NCBI RefSeq assembly: GCF_024138125.1 | Contig: NZ_CP099993.1 | Span: 1,674,001-1,738,000 of the forward strand | Direction of reading: 5' to 3' | DNA length: 64,000 nucleotides | Source: Halorussus salilacus | GTDB taxonomy: Archaea; Halobacteriota; Halobacteria; Halobacteriales; Haladaptataceae | Part shown: positions 33,945-41,404 of the stretch, piece by piece | Numbering within the stretch: position 1 is the first letter of the stretch | Layout: each line of letters starts with the position of its first letter | Position numbers and translations under genes: made by a program | Notes under the pieces: model-generated | What the model was told of the DNA's origin: nothing | Seen by the model: the letters and a program-made list of their open reading frames with translations, nothing else | Database searches by the model: none

Positions 33945-34526
33945 TCACTCCGCGGCTATCTGGTCGCTCCGGACGACCCCGACCGCGGCCGCGATCTTGA
34001 ACGCCTCGGCGGGGATGAACGCCAGCGCGCCCGCGACGAACGCCTCCTGCAGACTGAGTCCGAGGACGAGCGCCATCCCGACCACGCCGAAGGCGTAGAT
34101 GACGGCCGTGCCCGCGACCATCGCGCCGACCAGTCGCGCGAGGTGTCGCTCCGCCGGGTCGCGGAGGGTGAGACCGCCGTGGGCTATCGCGCCGACCACG
34201 AACGCCGCGACGGGGTACGACCAGAGGTAGCCCGCGCTCTCGCCGACCAGCGACCCAAGCCCGCTCGCACCGCCCGCGAACACGGGCGCGCCGACCGCGC
34301 CCGTCGCGAGGTACAGCACCATCGAGACGCCGCCCCAGACGGGCCCGAGCAGGAGTCCCGCCAGAAAGACTCCGAGTACCTGCAGACTGATGGGCGCGGG
34401 CGAGGCGGGATTCGGGAACGTTACGTACGCGAACGCGCCCGTGAGCGCCGCGAGCAGGGCCGCCCGCGCCACGTTCTCGACCGCTTCGTCGCCGACCAAC
34501 TCGACCGATGCAGTGTCGGTGCTCAT
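33945..34526 (-). CDS. bioY: biotin transporter BioY (S component)
   Basis: 193 residues, about six helices. The motif ISLQVLGVFLAGLLLGPVWG near residue 47 and the PVFAGGASGLGSLVGESAGYLWSYP region match BioY, the biotin-binding S subunit of ECF transporters. ATG 34526 is followed by an acidic leader. Directly upstream (34541-34570) is a perfect inverted repeat of the kind bound by the biotin-sensing repressor BirA. With ecfA and ecfT downstream this is a complete biotin uptake operon. Confidence 0.93.
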   Translation of the reverse strand: MSTDTASVELVGDEAVENVARAALLAALTGAFAYVTFPNPASPAPISLQVLGVFLAGLLLGPVWGGVSMVLYLATGAVGAPVFAGGASGLGSLVGESAGYLWSYPVAAFVVGAIAHGGLTLRDPAERHLARLVGAMVAGTAVIYAFGVVGMALVLGLSLQEAFVAGALAFIPAEAFKIAAAVGVVRSDQIAAE

Positions 34527-34540
34527 GGTTCCCCGTGGCT

Positions 34541-34570
34541 CGTCAACCGGAATGAAAACTTCGGTTGACG
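34541..34570 (-). promoter_or_regulatory. BirA-type operator upstream of bioY
   Basis: CGTCAACCG (34541-34549) and CGGTTGACG (34562-34570) form a perfect inverted repeat. The GTCAACC half sites are separated by 14 bases to GGTTGAC, which matches the GTwAACC-N14-GGTTwAC arrangement of biotin-repressor sites. It lies 15-44 bases before the bioY start, so a bound repressor would cover the promoter. Confidence 0.75.
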
Positions 34571-34670
34571 ACGCTCGCGCTCGGTCCCCGCCGACCGCCC
34601 CCGGACCCGGTTTCGGACCGCCGCCGACAGGTTTTTAACCCGCGGTCACGTCGCGCCAAAATCATAGGAC

Positions 34671-35273
34671 ATGGACGAGAAGACCGAAGAACTCCGGGAC
34701 ATCTTCATGGATGTCACCGACGAATCCACCGTCACCGAACGACAGGAGGAGACCCACGGTTCGCTGAGTTCGGAGACGGAGGTCGAGGAGCGTCTCGAAG
34801 CCGTCGTCGCCGAGATGCGCGAGCGCTACGACTTCGCGACGACCCTCTCCGACGAGGAACTCGTCACCGTGGTCCGGGGCTACTACGCGGGCGACTCCGA
34901 CGCCGAGATCGCCCGCGAACTCGGCGACGCCTCCCTCGGGAAGACGGTCTCGCGCGCCCGCATCGACCTCCACCTCATCCGGGAGAGCGACACCGACGCG
35001 CCGTTCGACCTCGACGCCCTGCGGGACCTGCTCGACGACGGGGCGTCGACGACCGACGCCGCAGACGCCCTCGACGTGAGCGAATCGACCGTCCGGCGCT
35101 ACCGGCGAATCATCGAGACCCGACAGGAGAAACAGACCGCGAACGACCGCTTCACCGACGAGTTCGAGAACGTCCTCCGGGACCGCGAACTCTCCGACCG
35201 GATGACCGATGACATCCAGAAGGACGGCCTCGACGACGCCACCGAGGGGATGGAAACGAACGTTTCCTTCTAA
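34671..35273 (+). CDS. conditioned-medium-induced protein 4 (cmi4)-like protein
   Basis: 200 residues. The N-terminus MDEKTEELRDIFMDVTDEST and the later helix-turn-helix-like regions (AEIARELGDASLGKTVSRAR and TTDAADALDVSESTVRRYRR) match, to my memory, the haloarchaeal protein family named for induction by conditioned medium. Two predicted HTH units suggest a DNA-binding regulator, perhaps growth-phase dependent. It is divergent from bioY. The gene ends in a T-rich stretch (35280-35285), a likely terminator. Confidence 0.7.
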   Translation: MDEKTEELRDIFMDVTDESTVTERQEETHGSLSSETEVEERLEAVVAEMRERYDFATTLSDEELVTVVRGYYAGDSDAEIARELGDASLGKTVSRARIDLHLIRESDTDAPFDLDALRDLLDDGASTTDAADALDVSESTVRRYRRIIETRQEKQTANDRFTDEFENVLRDRELSDRMTDDIQKDGLDDATEGMETNVSF

Positions 35274-35279
35274 ACGACC

Positions 35280-35285
35280 TTTTTT
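35280..35285 (+). terminator. T-run after the cmi4-like gene
   Basis: Six consecutive T residues six bases after the stop codon, the usual archaeal termination signal. Confidence 0.55.
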
Positions 35286-35292
35286 CTTCGTC

Positions 35293-35341
35293 GGGTGCGC
35301 GCAGAGCAGACCGCGGAGCGGTCTGCTCTGCTGGCGCACCC
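35293..35341. repeat. long near-perfect hairpin
   Basis: GGGTGCGC (35293-35300) pairs with GCGCACCC (35334-35341), and inside it GCAGAGCAGACCGC (35301-35314) pairs with GCGGTCTGCTCTGC (35318-35331) with loop GGA. The two stems form one 22-bp helix with a two-base bulge. Confidence 0.7.
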
Positions 35342-35422
35342 TCTCTGCTCGCGGCTTCGCCGCTCGCACGGGCCGAGGGACCGTGTCCCTCGCGGCTCGA
35401 AAAAATCTGGACCAAAAAAGGC

Positions 35423-35484
35423 CTGCGTGTGACCTCGAACTCGGCGGCGTCACCGACGCCGCCGAGTTCGGGCCACACGCAGGA
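35423..35484. repeat. two-part long hairpin
   Basis: CCTGCGTGTG (35423-35432) pairs with CACACGCAGG (35475-35484), and GAACTCGGCGGCGT (35438-35451) pairs with ACGCCGCCGAGTTC (35457-35470) with loop CACCG. An internal bulge separates the stems. Confidence 0.7.
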
Positions 35485-35697
35485 ACGGTGACTCGTGCGC
35501 GCGCCTGCGGCGCGCTGCGTCGTGGATGTCGGGGCCGGTGCGCTACTTCGTAGAATGGTCGCACTGGCGCGAACTGAATGGTCGGTTGGCCGTCCTGCGA
35601 TATCCCGTAGTGCGCTCGGGCGCTCGCTGTCGAATCCCCTGCTGAAATCGCTTCGCCGTGCGAGGGTTCAAATACGAGGACGGGCCCAACTCCCGGC

Positions 35698-36363
35698 GTG
35701 TCGAAGATTCCGTTCAGCGAGCTCTCGACCGCGGCCTACTGCCCCCGGAAGCTCTACTACCAGCGCCGCGGCGAGGTCGAGGTCCCCGACGAGGTCGCGG
35801 CCCGGCGCGACCTCGCGTTCGCGTACGACGACCTGCTCGGGGCCGCCGATTCGGACCTGCGCGCGGCTCCGATTTCGGTCCCGCCGGGGGAGTTCCGCGC
35901 GAACCTCGACCGCGCGCGGTCGAGGTTCGCCGACGAGTGGGACGCGATTCGGGACCCGACCGACCGCGACCGACTCGTCGAGGGCCGGGAGTGTCGCGGC
36001 GTCGTCCACAAGGTGGTGGCCCTCGACGCGCCAACGCCCTCGATGGTCTTCACCGGCGCTCCGCCCGAGCAGGGCGTCTGGGAGCCCCAGACCGTTCGGA
36101 CGGTCGCCGCGGCGAAGGCCCTCTCGTGGGAGCACGAGGAGGCGGTCGAGCGCGCCTTCGTGGAGTACCCCGCACACGGAACCGTGCGGGAGGTCGAACT
36201 CACGACCCGCCGGAAGGCGGCCTATCGGACCGCCGTCGAGGCGGTCCGGTCGCTCGACGGGCCCCCGCCCAGACTTCGAAACGACGCAAAGTGCGAGTCC
36301 TGCGAGTACCGCGCGGAGTGCGGCGTGAAGACGCGGTCGCTCCGGTCGCTACTGGGGTTGTGA
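35698..36363 (+). CDS. Cas4-like (RecB/PD-(D/E)XK-fold) Fe-S protein lacking the nuclease motif, orphan
   Basis: 221 residues from a GTG. The N-terminal CPRKLYYQRR and the C-terminal CESCEYRAEC give the four cysteines of the Cas4/Dna2-type Fe-S cluster. In active Cas4 the strand reading GxxD ... ExK carries the catalytic residues. Here the equivalent strand is RGVVHKVVALD followed by MVFTGAPPEQ, with no clear E-x-K, so nuclease activity is doubtful. No cas gene or CRISPR array is anywhere in the window. The gene is convergent with sua5, overlapping it by 15 bases. Confidence 0.8.
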   Translation: MSKIPFSELSTAAYCPRKLYYQRRGEVEVPDEVAARRDLAFAYDDLLGAADSDLRAAPISVPPGEFRANLDRARSRFADEWDAIRDPTDRDRLVEGRECRGVVHKVVALDAPTPSMVFTGAPPEQGVWEPQTVRTVAAAKALSWEHEEAVERAFVEYPAHGTVREVELTTRRKAAYRTAVEAVRSLDGPPPRLRNDAKCESCEYRAECGVKTRSLRSLLGL

Positions 36364-36972
36364 GTCGTCGGTCTCGTCAGCGAGCCAGTCTGCCACCGCG
36401 TCGGCGTTCGACCCCCGGCGATGAATCTCACCGGTCTCGACGTTCACGACCGTGCTTCCGGTTCCGCCGGTCCCCTGACCGGTCTCGCCCCCGTCGAGGA
36501 CGACCGCCGCGGCGTCCCGTATCTCGGGGTCGAGGTCGGCGGTGGCGGTCGCGCTCGGGCGACCGCTGACGTTCGCGCTCGTGCTCGTTATCGGCGCGAC
36601 CTCCCGGAGGAGCACCAGCGCGACTTCGTTGTCGGGCACGCGGACTCCGACGCGGTCGCGCCCGCCGGTCAGCGCGTCGGGGACCTCGTCGGTCTTCGCA
36701 CAGAGGACCGTCACGGGCCCCGGGAGGAACTCGCGCATGAACCGCTCCTCGCGGTCGGTCGCCCGGACGAGTTCGAGCGCGGCGTCCACGTCGGGAACCG
36801 CGAGCGAGACGGGCTTGTCTCGCGCGCGCCGCTTGGCGTCGAAGACGCGCTTGACCGCGTCCTCGCTCAGGGCGTCGGCAGCGAGACCGTACACCGTCTC
36901 GGTCGGGTAGACCACGAGGTCGCCGTTTCGGATGGCGGTCGCCGCGCGTCGGATGTCCTCGTCGTCGGTCAT
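36349..36972 (-). CDS. L-threonylcarbamoyladenylate synthase (Sua5/YciO/YrdC)
   Basis: 207 residues. NGDLVVYPTETVYGLAADAL near residue 16 is the conserved YrdC entry motif and KRRARDKPVSLAV follows, then FLPGPVTVLCAKTDEVPD and ITSTSANVSGRPSATA in the active-site groove. The enzyme makes threonylcarbamoyl-AMP from threonine, bicarbonate and ATP for t6A37 modification of tRNAs reading ANN codons. There is no C-terminal Sua5 domain, so it is the short YrdC-type. It overlaps the Cas4-like gene's end (convergent). Confidence 0.92.
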   Translation of the reverse strand: MTDDEDIRRAATAIRNGDLVVYPTETVYGLAADALSEDAVKRVFDAKRRARDKPVSLAVPDVDAALELVRATDREERFMREFLPGPVTVLCAKTDEVPDALTGGRDRVGVRVPDNEVALVLLREVAPITSTSANVSGRPSATATADLDPEIRDAAAVVLDGGETGQGTGGTGSTVVNVETGEIHRRGSNADAVADWLADETDDSQPQ

Positions 36973-37046
36973 CGGCCGGGAGTTGGCGGTCGCCGGAAAA
37001 ATGCTCGTCGGTCGCTACCGCCGCGGGAAACCGCTCGCCAGGGGGA

Positions 37047-37559
37047 CTACGCCCCGTTCTCGATGGCGTCCTCCACCTCGTCGTAGTCCGGGAAGTCGGG
37101 CCACTCCTCGGCGACCCACGCGTACTCGACGGTCCGGTCGGTATCGAGCAGGAAGACCGCGGGTCGGGGTTCGGTCACGCCAGCCATCCCGTCGAGGTCG
37201 TGGACGACGCCGTACTCCTCGGCCACGCCGTTCTGGGGGTCCGAGAAGAGCCGGTAGTCCATCCCGCGCTCCTCGATAAGTCGCTTGTGGGCGTAGGGGT
37301 CCGAAATGGAGACGCCGACGACCGTGAGGTCGTCGCTCCCCCACTCGCGGTCCCGAATCTCGTTCCAGACGTAGGTCGCGGGGAACGCCCCGTTCATCGG
37401 GAAGAACACCAGCAGGACACGCCCGTCGTCGGTGAGGTCCGAGAGGCTGGCGTCCTCCCAGTACTCGCCGCTGACCAGCGGCCGGGTGAAGTCGGGCGCG
37501 GTGTCTCCCTCCGCGACGTGGTCGGTCTCGGGCAGTTCGACGACCTCGAAGTCTACCAT
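37047..37559 (-). CDS. peroxiredoxin-fold protein without any cysteine
   Basis: 170 residues. GDTAPDFTRPLVSGEYWEDAS and VLLVFFPMNGAFPATYVWNEI are the AhpC/TSA-redoxin start and active-site loop, and VVGVSISDPYAHKRL, FSDPQNGVAEEYGVV and PAVFLLDTDRTVEYAWV follow in the normal order. In active members the loop after FFP contains the peroxidatic Cys (T-x-x-C); here that position is Ala/Tyr and the whole protein has no Cys. It may therefore be a redox-inactive adaptor. Its start overlaps the glutaredoxin-like gene's stop by one base, so the two are co-translated. Confidence 0.85.
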   Translation of the reverse strand: MVDFEVVELPETDHVAEGDTAPDFTRPLVSGEYWEDASLSDLTDDGRVLLVFFPMNGAFPATYVWNEIRDREWGSDDLTVVGVSISDPYAHKRLIEERGMDYRLFSDPQNGVAEEYGVVHDLDGMAGVTEPRPAVFLLDTDRTVEYAWVAEEWPDFPDYDEVEDAIENGA

Positions 37560-37876
37560 CAGTCGTCACCTCTGTCCCCGCCCGCCCGTCGCTCGCCGCC
37601 GTCGGCTCGCACCCCGTCGCCGTACGTCCGGTCGAGGTACGCCACGATGTTTCCGCTCTCGCTCATCGTGACGCCCGTGTTCTCGTCGACGATGGCCGGG
37701 ACGCTCCGCTTGCCGCTGATTCGCTTGACGACGTCGCGGTCGCTGTGCATCGGCTCGACGAACCGCGAGCGGTAGTCGATGTCGTACTCGTCGAGCTTGC
37801 GAACGACTCGCTCGCAGTACGGACACGCCTGTAGCCGATAGAGTGTGATCGACGGCTCGTCGGTCGTCTGACTCAT
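37559..37876 (-). CDS. glutaredoxin/thioredoxin-fold protein
   Basis: 105 residues. ITLYRLQACPYCERVVRKLDE carries the CPYC redox motif after the first strand, and RSVPAIVDENTGVTMSESGNIVAYLD has the cis-Pro and the glutathione-S-transferase-like SxxI/AYLD feature of glutaredoxin-like proteins. The C-terminal tail is acidic. It probably reduces disulfides or glutathione-like mixed disulfides (haloarchaea mostly use gamma-glutamylcysteine). The downstream overlapping gene encodes a cysteine-free peroxiredoxin-fold protein, a likely functional partner. Confidence 0.9.
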   Translation of the reverse strand: MSQTTDEPSITLYRLQACPYCERVVRKLDEYDIDYRSRFVEPMHSDRDVVKRISGKRSVPAIVDENTGVTMSESGNIVAYLDRTYGDGVRADGGERRAGGDRGDD

Positions 37877-37990
37877 GTTCACGCGTTGGTTCGAAGCGGC
37901 CGTAAGGTCTTCGCTCGCGGCAGGTCCACGTCCTGCCGAGGGGAAAAGAATAAAGAGTTAATCCCGCTGACCCTCAAGATGGGTTGTTGA

Positions 37991-39400
37991 ATGGTGCTCT
38001 CGATGCTCGCTGTCGTGCTCGCGCAGGCGGCCCCGGTCGCCGAAGTCCTCGGTATCGCCCTCTCGCGGAGTGCTATCACCTGGCTCGGTGTCGTGGCCAT
38101 CGTGGTTCTGATCGGACTCTCGGCGTTCTTCTCCTCGTCGGAGATCGCGATGTTCTCGCTCGCGAAGCATCGCGTCGACGCGCTCGTCGAGGACGGCGTT
38201 CCCGGAGCCGACACCGTCGCCGCGCTCAAGAGCGACCCCCACCGACTGCTGGTCACGATTCTGGTCGGTAACAACATCGTCAACATCGCGATGTCCTCCA
38301 TCGCGACCGGGGTCCTCGCGCTCCACCTCACGCAGGGACAGGCCGTCGCGGTCGCCACCTTCGGTATCACCGCGCTCGTCCTCCTGTTCGGCGAGAGCGC
38401 GCCCAAGTCCTACGCGGTCGAGAACACCGAGTCGTGGTCGCTGCGCATCGCCAGACCGCTGAAGCTCTCGGAGTACGCCCTGCTTCCGCTGGTGGTCACG
38501 TTCGACTACCTGACCCGGCTGGTCAACAAGGTCACCGGCGGCCGGTCGGCCATCGAGACCTCCTACGTCACCCGCGACGAGATTCAGGACATGATAGAGA
38601 CGGGCGAGCGCGAGGGCGTCATCGAGGAGGACGAGCGCGAGATGCTCCAGCGAATCTTCCGGTTCAACAACACCATCGCCAAGGAGGTGATGACCCCTCG
38701 GCTCGACATGACCGCGGTCCCGAAGACCGCGACCCTCGAAGAGGCCATCGAGACGCTGGTCCACAGCGGTCACGAGCGCGTCCCCGTCTACGAGGGCAGT
38801 CTCGACAACGTCATCGGCATCATCCACATCCGCGACCTCGTCCGCGAGAACACCTACGGCGAGAGCGCCGAGGTCGAACTCGACGACGTCATCCAGCCGA
38901 CCCTCCACGTCCCCGAGAGCAAGAACGTCGACGAACTCCTGACCGAGATGCGCGAGAACCGGATGCAGATGGTCATCGTCATCGACGAGTTCGGCACCAC
39001 CGAGGGCCTCATCACCATGGAGGACATGGTCGAGGAGATCGTCGGCGACATCCTCGAAGGCGAGGAGGAAGAACCTATCGAGTTCGTCGACGACGACACC
39101 ATCATCGTGCAGGGCGAACTCAACATCGACGAGGTCAACGAGGCCCTCGACATCGAACTCCCCGAGGGCGAGGAGTTCGAGACCATCGCGGGGTTCATCT
39201 TCAACCGCGCGGGCCGCCTCGTCGAGGAGGGCGAGTCCATCACCTACGACGGCGTGCGCCTCGACGTCGAACAGGTCGAGAACACCCGAATCATGAAGGC
39301 CCGCGTCTCGAAGCTCGACGAGGCCGAGCGCTCCGAGGCCGAGAGCGAGACCGAGGGCGACGGACCCGAGCTAGAAGAGGGCGTCGAGACAGAGGGCTGA
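37991..39400 (+). CDS. CNNM/HlyC-CorC family membrane protein with CBS domains
   Basis: 469 residues. Residues about 25-200 form a DUF21 transmembrane domain with SAFFSSSEIAMFSLAKHRVDAL and VGNNIVNIAMSSIAT and GESAPKSYAVE motifs. TSYVTRDEIQDMIETGEREGV and a pair of CBS domains (VMTPRLDMTAVP and the MVIVIDEFGTTEGLITMEDMVEEIVGDI loop) follow. A CorC_HlyC domain (ETIAGFIFNRAGRLVEEG) leads to an acidic tail. Members are linked to magnesium or other cation efflux regulated by nucleotide binding to the CBS pair. The older label hemolysin is historical. Confidence 0.93.
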   Translation: MVLSMLAVVLAQAAPVAEVLGIALSRSAITWLGVVAIVVLIGLSAFFSSSEIAMFSLAKHRVDALVEDGVPGADTVAALKSDPHRLLVTILVGNNIVNIAMSSIATGVLALHLTQGQAVAVATFGITALVLLFGESAPKSYAVENTESWSLRIARPLKLSEYALLPLVVTFDYLTRLVNKVTGGRSAIETSYVTRDEIQDMIETGEREGVIEEDEREMLQRIFRFNNTIAKEVMTPRLDMTAVPKTATLEEAIETLVHSGHERVPVYEGSLDNVIGIIHIRDLVRENTYGESAEVELDDVIQPTLHVPESKNVDELLTEMRENRMQMVIVIDEFGTTEGLITMEDMVEEIVGDILEGEEEEPIEFVDDDTIIVQGELNIDEVNEALDIELPEGEEFETIAGFIFNRAGRLVEEGESITYDGVRLDVEQVENTRIMKARVSKLDEAERSEAESETEGDGPELEEGVETEG

Positions 39401-39523
39401 CTACGTGTTTTCGGTATCCGTCTTGGATTCCAGTCGCTTCCGGACGAACTTCACGAACCACCTCGGCCCCGTGTAGAACCGTGTCCCTTCGAGTTCTCGC
39501 CCCGATTTTGGCGATTTTACCAT
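39401..39523 (-). CDS. possible small basic protein, low certainty
   Basis: 40 residues from ATG 39523, ending at TAG 39401-39403, directly after the CNNM stop codon. The sequence GTRFYTGPRWFVKFVRKRLES is rich in Arg and Lys with aromatic residues, unusual for acidic haloarchaeal proteins. It may follow the membrane-protein gene at 39562 in the same transcript. There is no independent evidence; it is listed because the composition looks protein-like. Confidence 0.3.
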   Translation of the reverse strand: MVKSPKSGRELEGTRFYTGPRWFVKFVRKRLESKTDTENT

Positions 39524-39561
39524 ATTTACTGATGGGTCTGCTTCATACAAAAACTCCGGGG

Positions 39562-40089
39562 TCACAGGACGTTCAACCCATTTACGAATCCGACTACCAG
39601 AAGTACGATGCCGACTCCGAGAAAGAGTTGCGTCGTAGTGAGTGCGACGATTGTACTGTCGTTCAGTCGCTCCATGTCGGCTATCCATTCACTGTAGCCA
39701 CTCAGTAGCAGGTCGAGCCATTCCGACTCGCGGTACGACATCGTTCGTGCGTCGAGGAGATAATTCGGCCCGACGCCGAGTTGCGAGTTCGAGACGCTGT
39801 ACGTGACGAGCCCGAAGAGAATAGACATTGCGAGCGACCCGACTCCGGCGACGGTAAACGCGTTGAGATACTGTTCGCTACGTGGAAATGCGGTAGCCGA
39901 AAGAACGAGTCCGAAGACAAGAATCGTGATTCGGACGGTTCGGAGTGCCTTGGTGTGTATCTCGGAGAGAAACCGGAGTTGATGGTCGAGCACGATTCTC
40001 GCCTCCTCTCGCCCGGACTGCAGAACTTCTACGTCGCCTTCTCGCTCCTCGGATTTTCTGTCGCAGTGTCCGCTCTCGCTGTCGGCCAT
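39562..40089 (-). CDS. membrane protein of unknown function
   Basis: 175 residues. An acidic N-terminal stretch (about 50 residues) is followed by three hydrophobic segments: ALRTVRITILVFGLVLSATA, VAGVGSLAMSILFGLVTYSV and a C-terminal LFLGVGIVLLVVGFVNGL. The central loop (NYLLDARTMSYRESEWLDLL) is probably cytoplasmic. The layout resembles small bacterial and archaeal membrane proteins that accompany signalling modules, but nothing is recognised. Codon use here is clearly less GC-rich than in neighbours, hinting at acquisition from elsewhere. Confidence 0.65.
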   Translation of the reverse strand: MADSESGHCDRKSEEREGDVEVLQSGREEARIVLDHQLRFLSEIHTKALRTVRITILVFGLVLSATAFPRSEQYLNAFTVAGVGSLAMSILFGLVTYSVSNSQLGVGPNYLLDARTMSYRESEWLDLLLSGYSEWIADMERLNDSTIVALTTTQLFLGVGIVLLVVGFVNGLNVL

Positions 40090-40152
40090 TACGAAGCGTT
40101 CGCCTCGCCTTCGTACAAAAGCCTACGCGCTCGAACGCCGGTCCGTCGTCGG

Positions 40153-41340
40153 TCAGACCATCCGAATCCCGGCATACACCCCGTACGCGACGCCGATAGC
40201 CAGCACCAGCGACCCGAGCCACGCCAGCACCGTGTAGCCCATCTTTCGGCGGCTCACGCCGCCGCCCTCGGCGGCGTAGCCGCTCCCGACGATGGCGCTG
40301 ACGATTATCTCGTTGAACGACACCGGGATGCCGTACAGCACCGCGACCTGCGCGATGGCGAACGAGGGGATGAGCGCCGCGATGGACCGGCGGGGGCCGA
40401 GCGCTGAGTAGTCCTGTGCGATGGCCTTTATCATCCGGGGCGCGCCCGTCCACGACCCCGCGAGCAGGCCGATGCCGCCGCCCACCAGTACCGGGACGAG
40501 CGGTATTCCGAACGGGTCGAGCAGGGGGACGAGGGGTCCGATGGCGAGACCGACCTGCGACCCGCCCGCCGAGAACGCGACGAGGCTCCCGAGCGCGAGC
40601 AGGAGGTGTCGCTGTCCGGTTTCGAGGTCCTCGCGCACCTCCCAGTAGAGGAACCCGGTGACAGCTCCCGCGAACGCGAGCGAGGCGACGACCAGTCCGG
40701 AATCGACGCCCGCAACGGTCGGAAGAGCCAGCGACACGGCAGCGGTCTCTGCGAGCGACTGGCCCGTGCCCGATGGACCCAGCACCGCGAACTCGATGTT
40801 GGCGACGATGAGACCGACCACGCCGCCCAGTAGCGGGATAGTGACCCGTTCGGTCGTGCGTTCCGACCGGAGGAGCCTAGCGGTGCAGTAGGAGATGAAA
40901 CTGCCGACGAAGGGGGTGAGAAGCCACAGCGCCCCGATCTGGCGGTACTTCGCCCACGCGGGGTCGCCGCCCATCGCCAGCCCCACGCCCACGATGGCAC
41001 CGGTGACCGTGAACGCGGTCGCTATCGGGTACCCCGTGAACACGCCGATGGCGACCAGCGCGGCCGCAACGAGCAGTCCCGTGGTCGCGGCTATCGCGGT
41101 CAGCTCGACGCCCCCGATGAGTTCGGTCCCGACGGCCTCCGAGACGTTCGCCCCCTGCAGGACGGCCCCGCCGAATCCGAGCAGGCCGACCAGAAACCCC
41201 GCGCGCATCACCGAGATGGCGTTCGCGCCGACCGCGGGGGCGAACGGCGTCGACCCCGACGACCCCGCGCCGATAGCCCACGCCATGAAGAGACTCGCGA
41301 CGGCCGCGATCACCAACGTAACGACGCCGCTACCGACCAT
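40153..41340 (-). CDS. PiT-family inorganic phosphate transporter (paralogue 1)
   Basis: 395 residues with about ten hydrophobic segments. GAGSSGSTPFAPAVGANAIS and GSRQV-like GGSQVGLAIGPLVPLLD are the two PiT motifs, with the conserved G-A-N-A/S-I-S core, and EAVGTELIGGVE is the loop between helices. It should take up phosphate with a cation. Two further PiT genes are at 62271 and 63570; this one is more divergent, with a shorter central loop. ATG 41340 is used because residue 39 of the longer frame is where homology begins. Confidence 0.87.
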   Translation of the reverse strand: MVGSGVVTLVIAAVASLFMAWAIGAGSSGSTPFAPAVGANAISVMRAGFLVGLLGFGGAVLQGANVSEAVGTELIGGVELTAIAATTGLLVAAALVAIGVFTGYPIATAFTVTGAIVGVGLAMGGDPAWAKYRQIGALWLLTPFVGSFISYCTARLLRSERTTERVTIPLLGGVVGLIVANIEFAVLGPSGTGQSLAETAAVSLALPTVAGVDSGLVVASLAFAGAVTGFLYWEVREDLETGQRHLLLALGSLVAFSAGGSQVGLAIGPLVPLLDPFGIPLVPVLVGGGIGLLAGSWTGAPRMIKAIAQDYSALGPRRSIAALIPSFAIAQVAVLYGIPVSFNEIIVSAIVGSGYAAEGGGVSRRKMGYTVLAWLGSLVLAIGVAYGVYAGIRMV

Positions 41341-41404
41341 ATCCGAACGTGTTGCCGACGATAGAATAGTGTACCGGCTCCGGTCCGTCGGTCGCCCGCT
41401 CCGG

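Larger units (their letters stand above)
35274..35697. other. gene-free stretch rich in hairpins
   Basis: About 420 bases without a protein gene. It has three large inverted repeats (35293-35341, about 35356-35399, 35423-35484), two A-runs (T-runs on the minus strand) near 35401 and 35415, and near 35655-35680 the promoter-like sequence for the Cas4-like gene (TTCAAATAC about 27 bases before its GTG). Confidence 0.6.

Noticed and set aside
35655-35690. Sequence GGTTCAAATACGAGG resembling a tRNA T-arm (also near 29549)
   Set aside because: The base after the loop cannot pair with the G before it and no acceptor, D-arm or anticodon stem can be built around it. The distance to the start codons fits a TATA-like promoter element instead.
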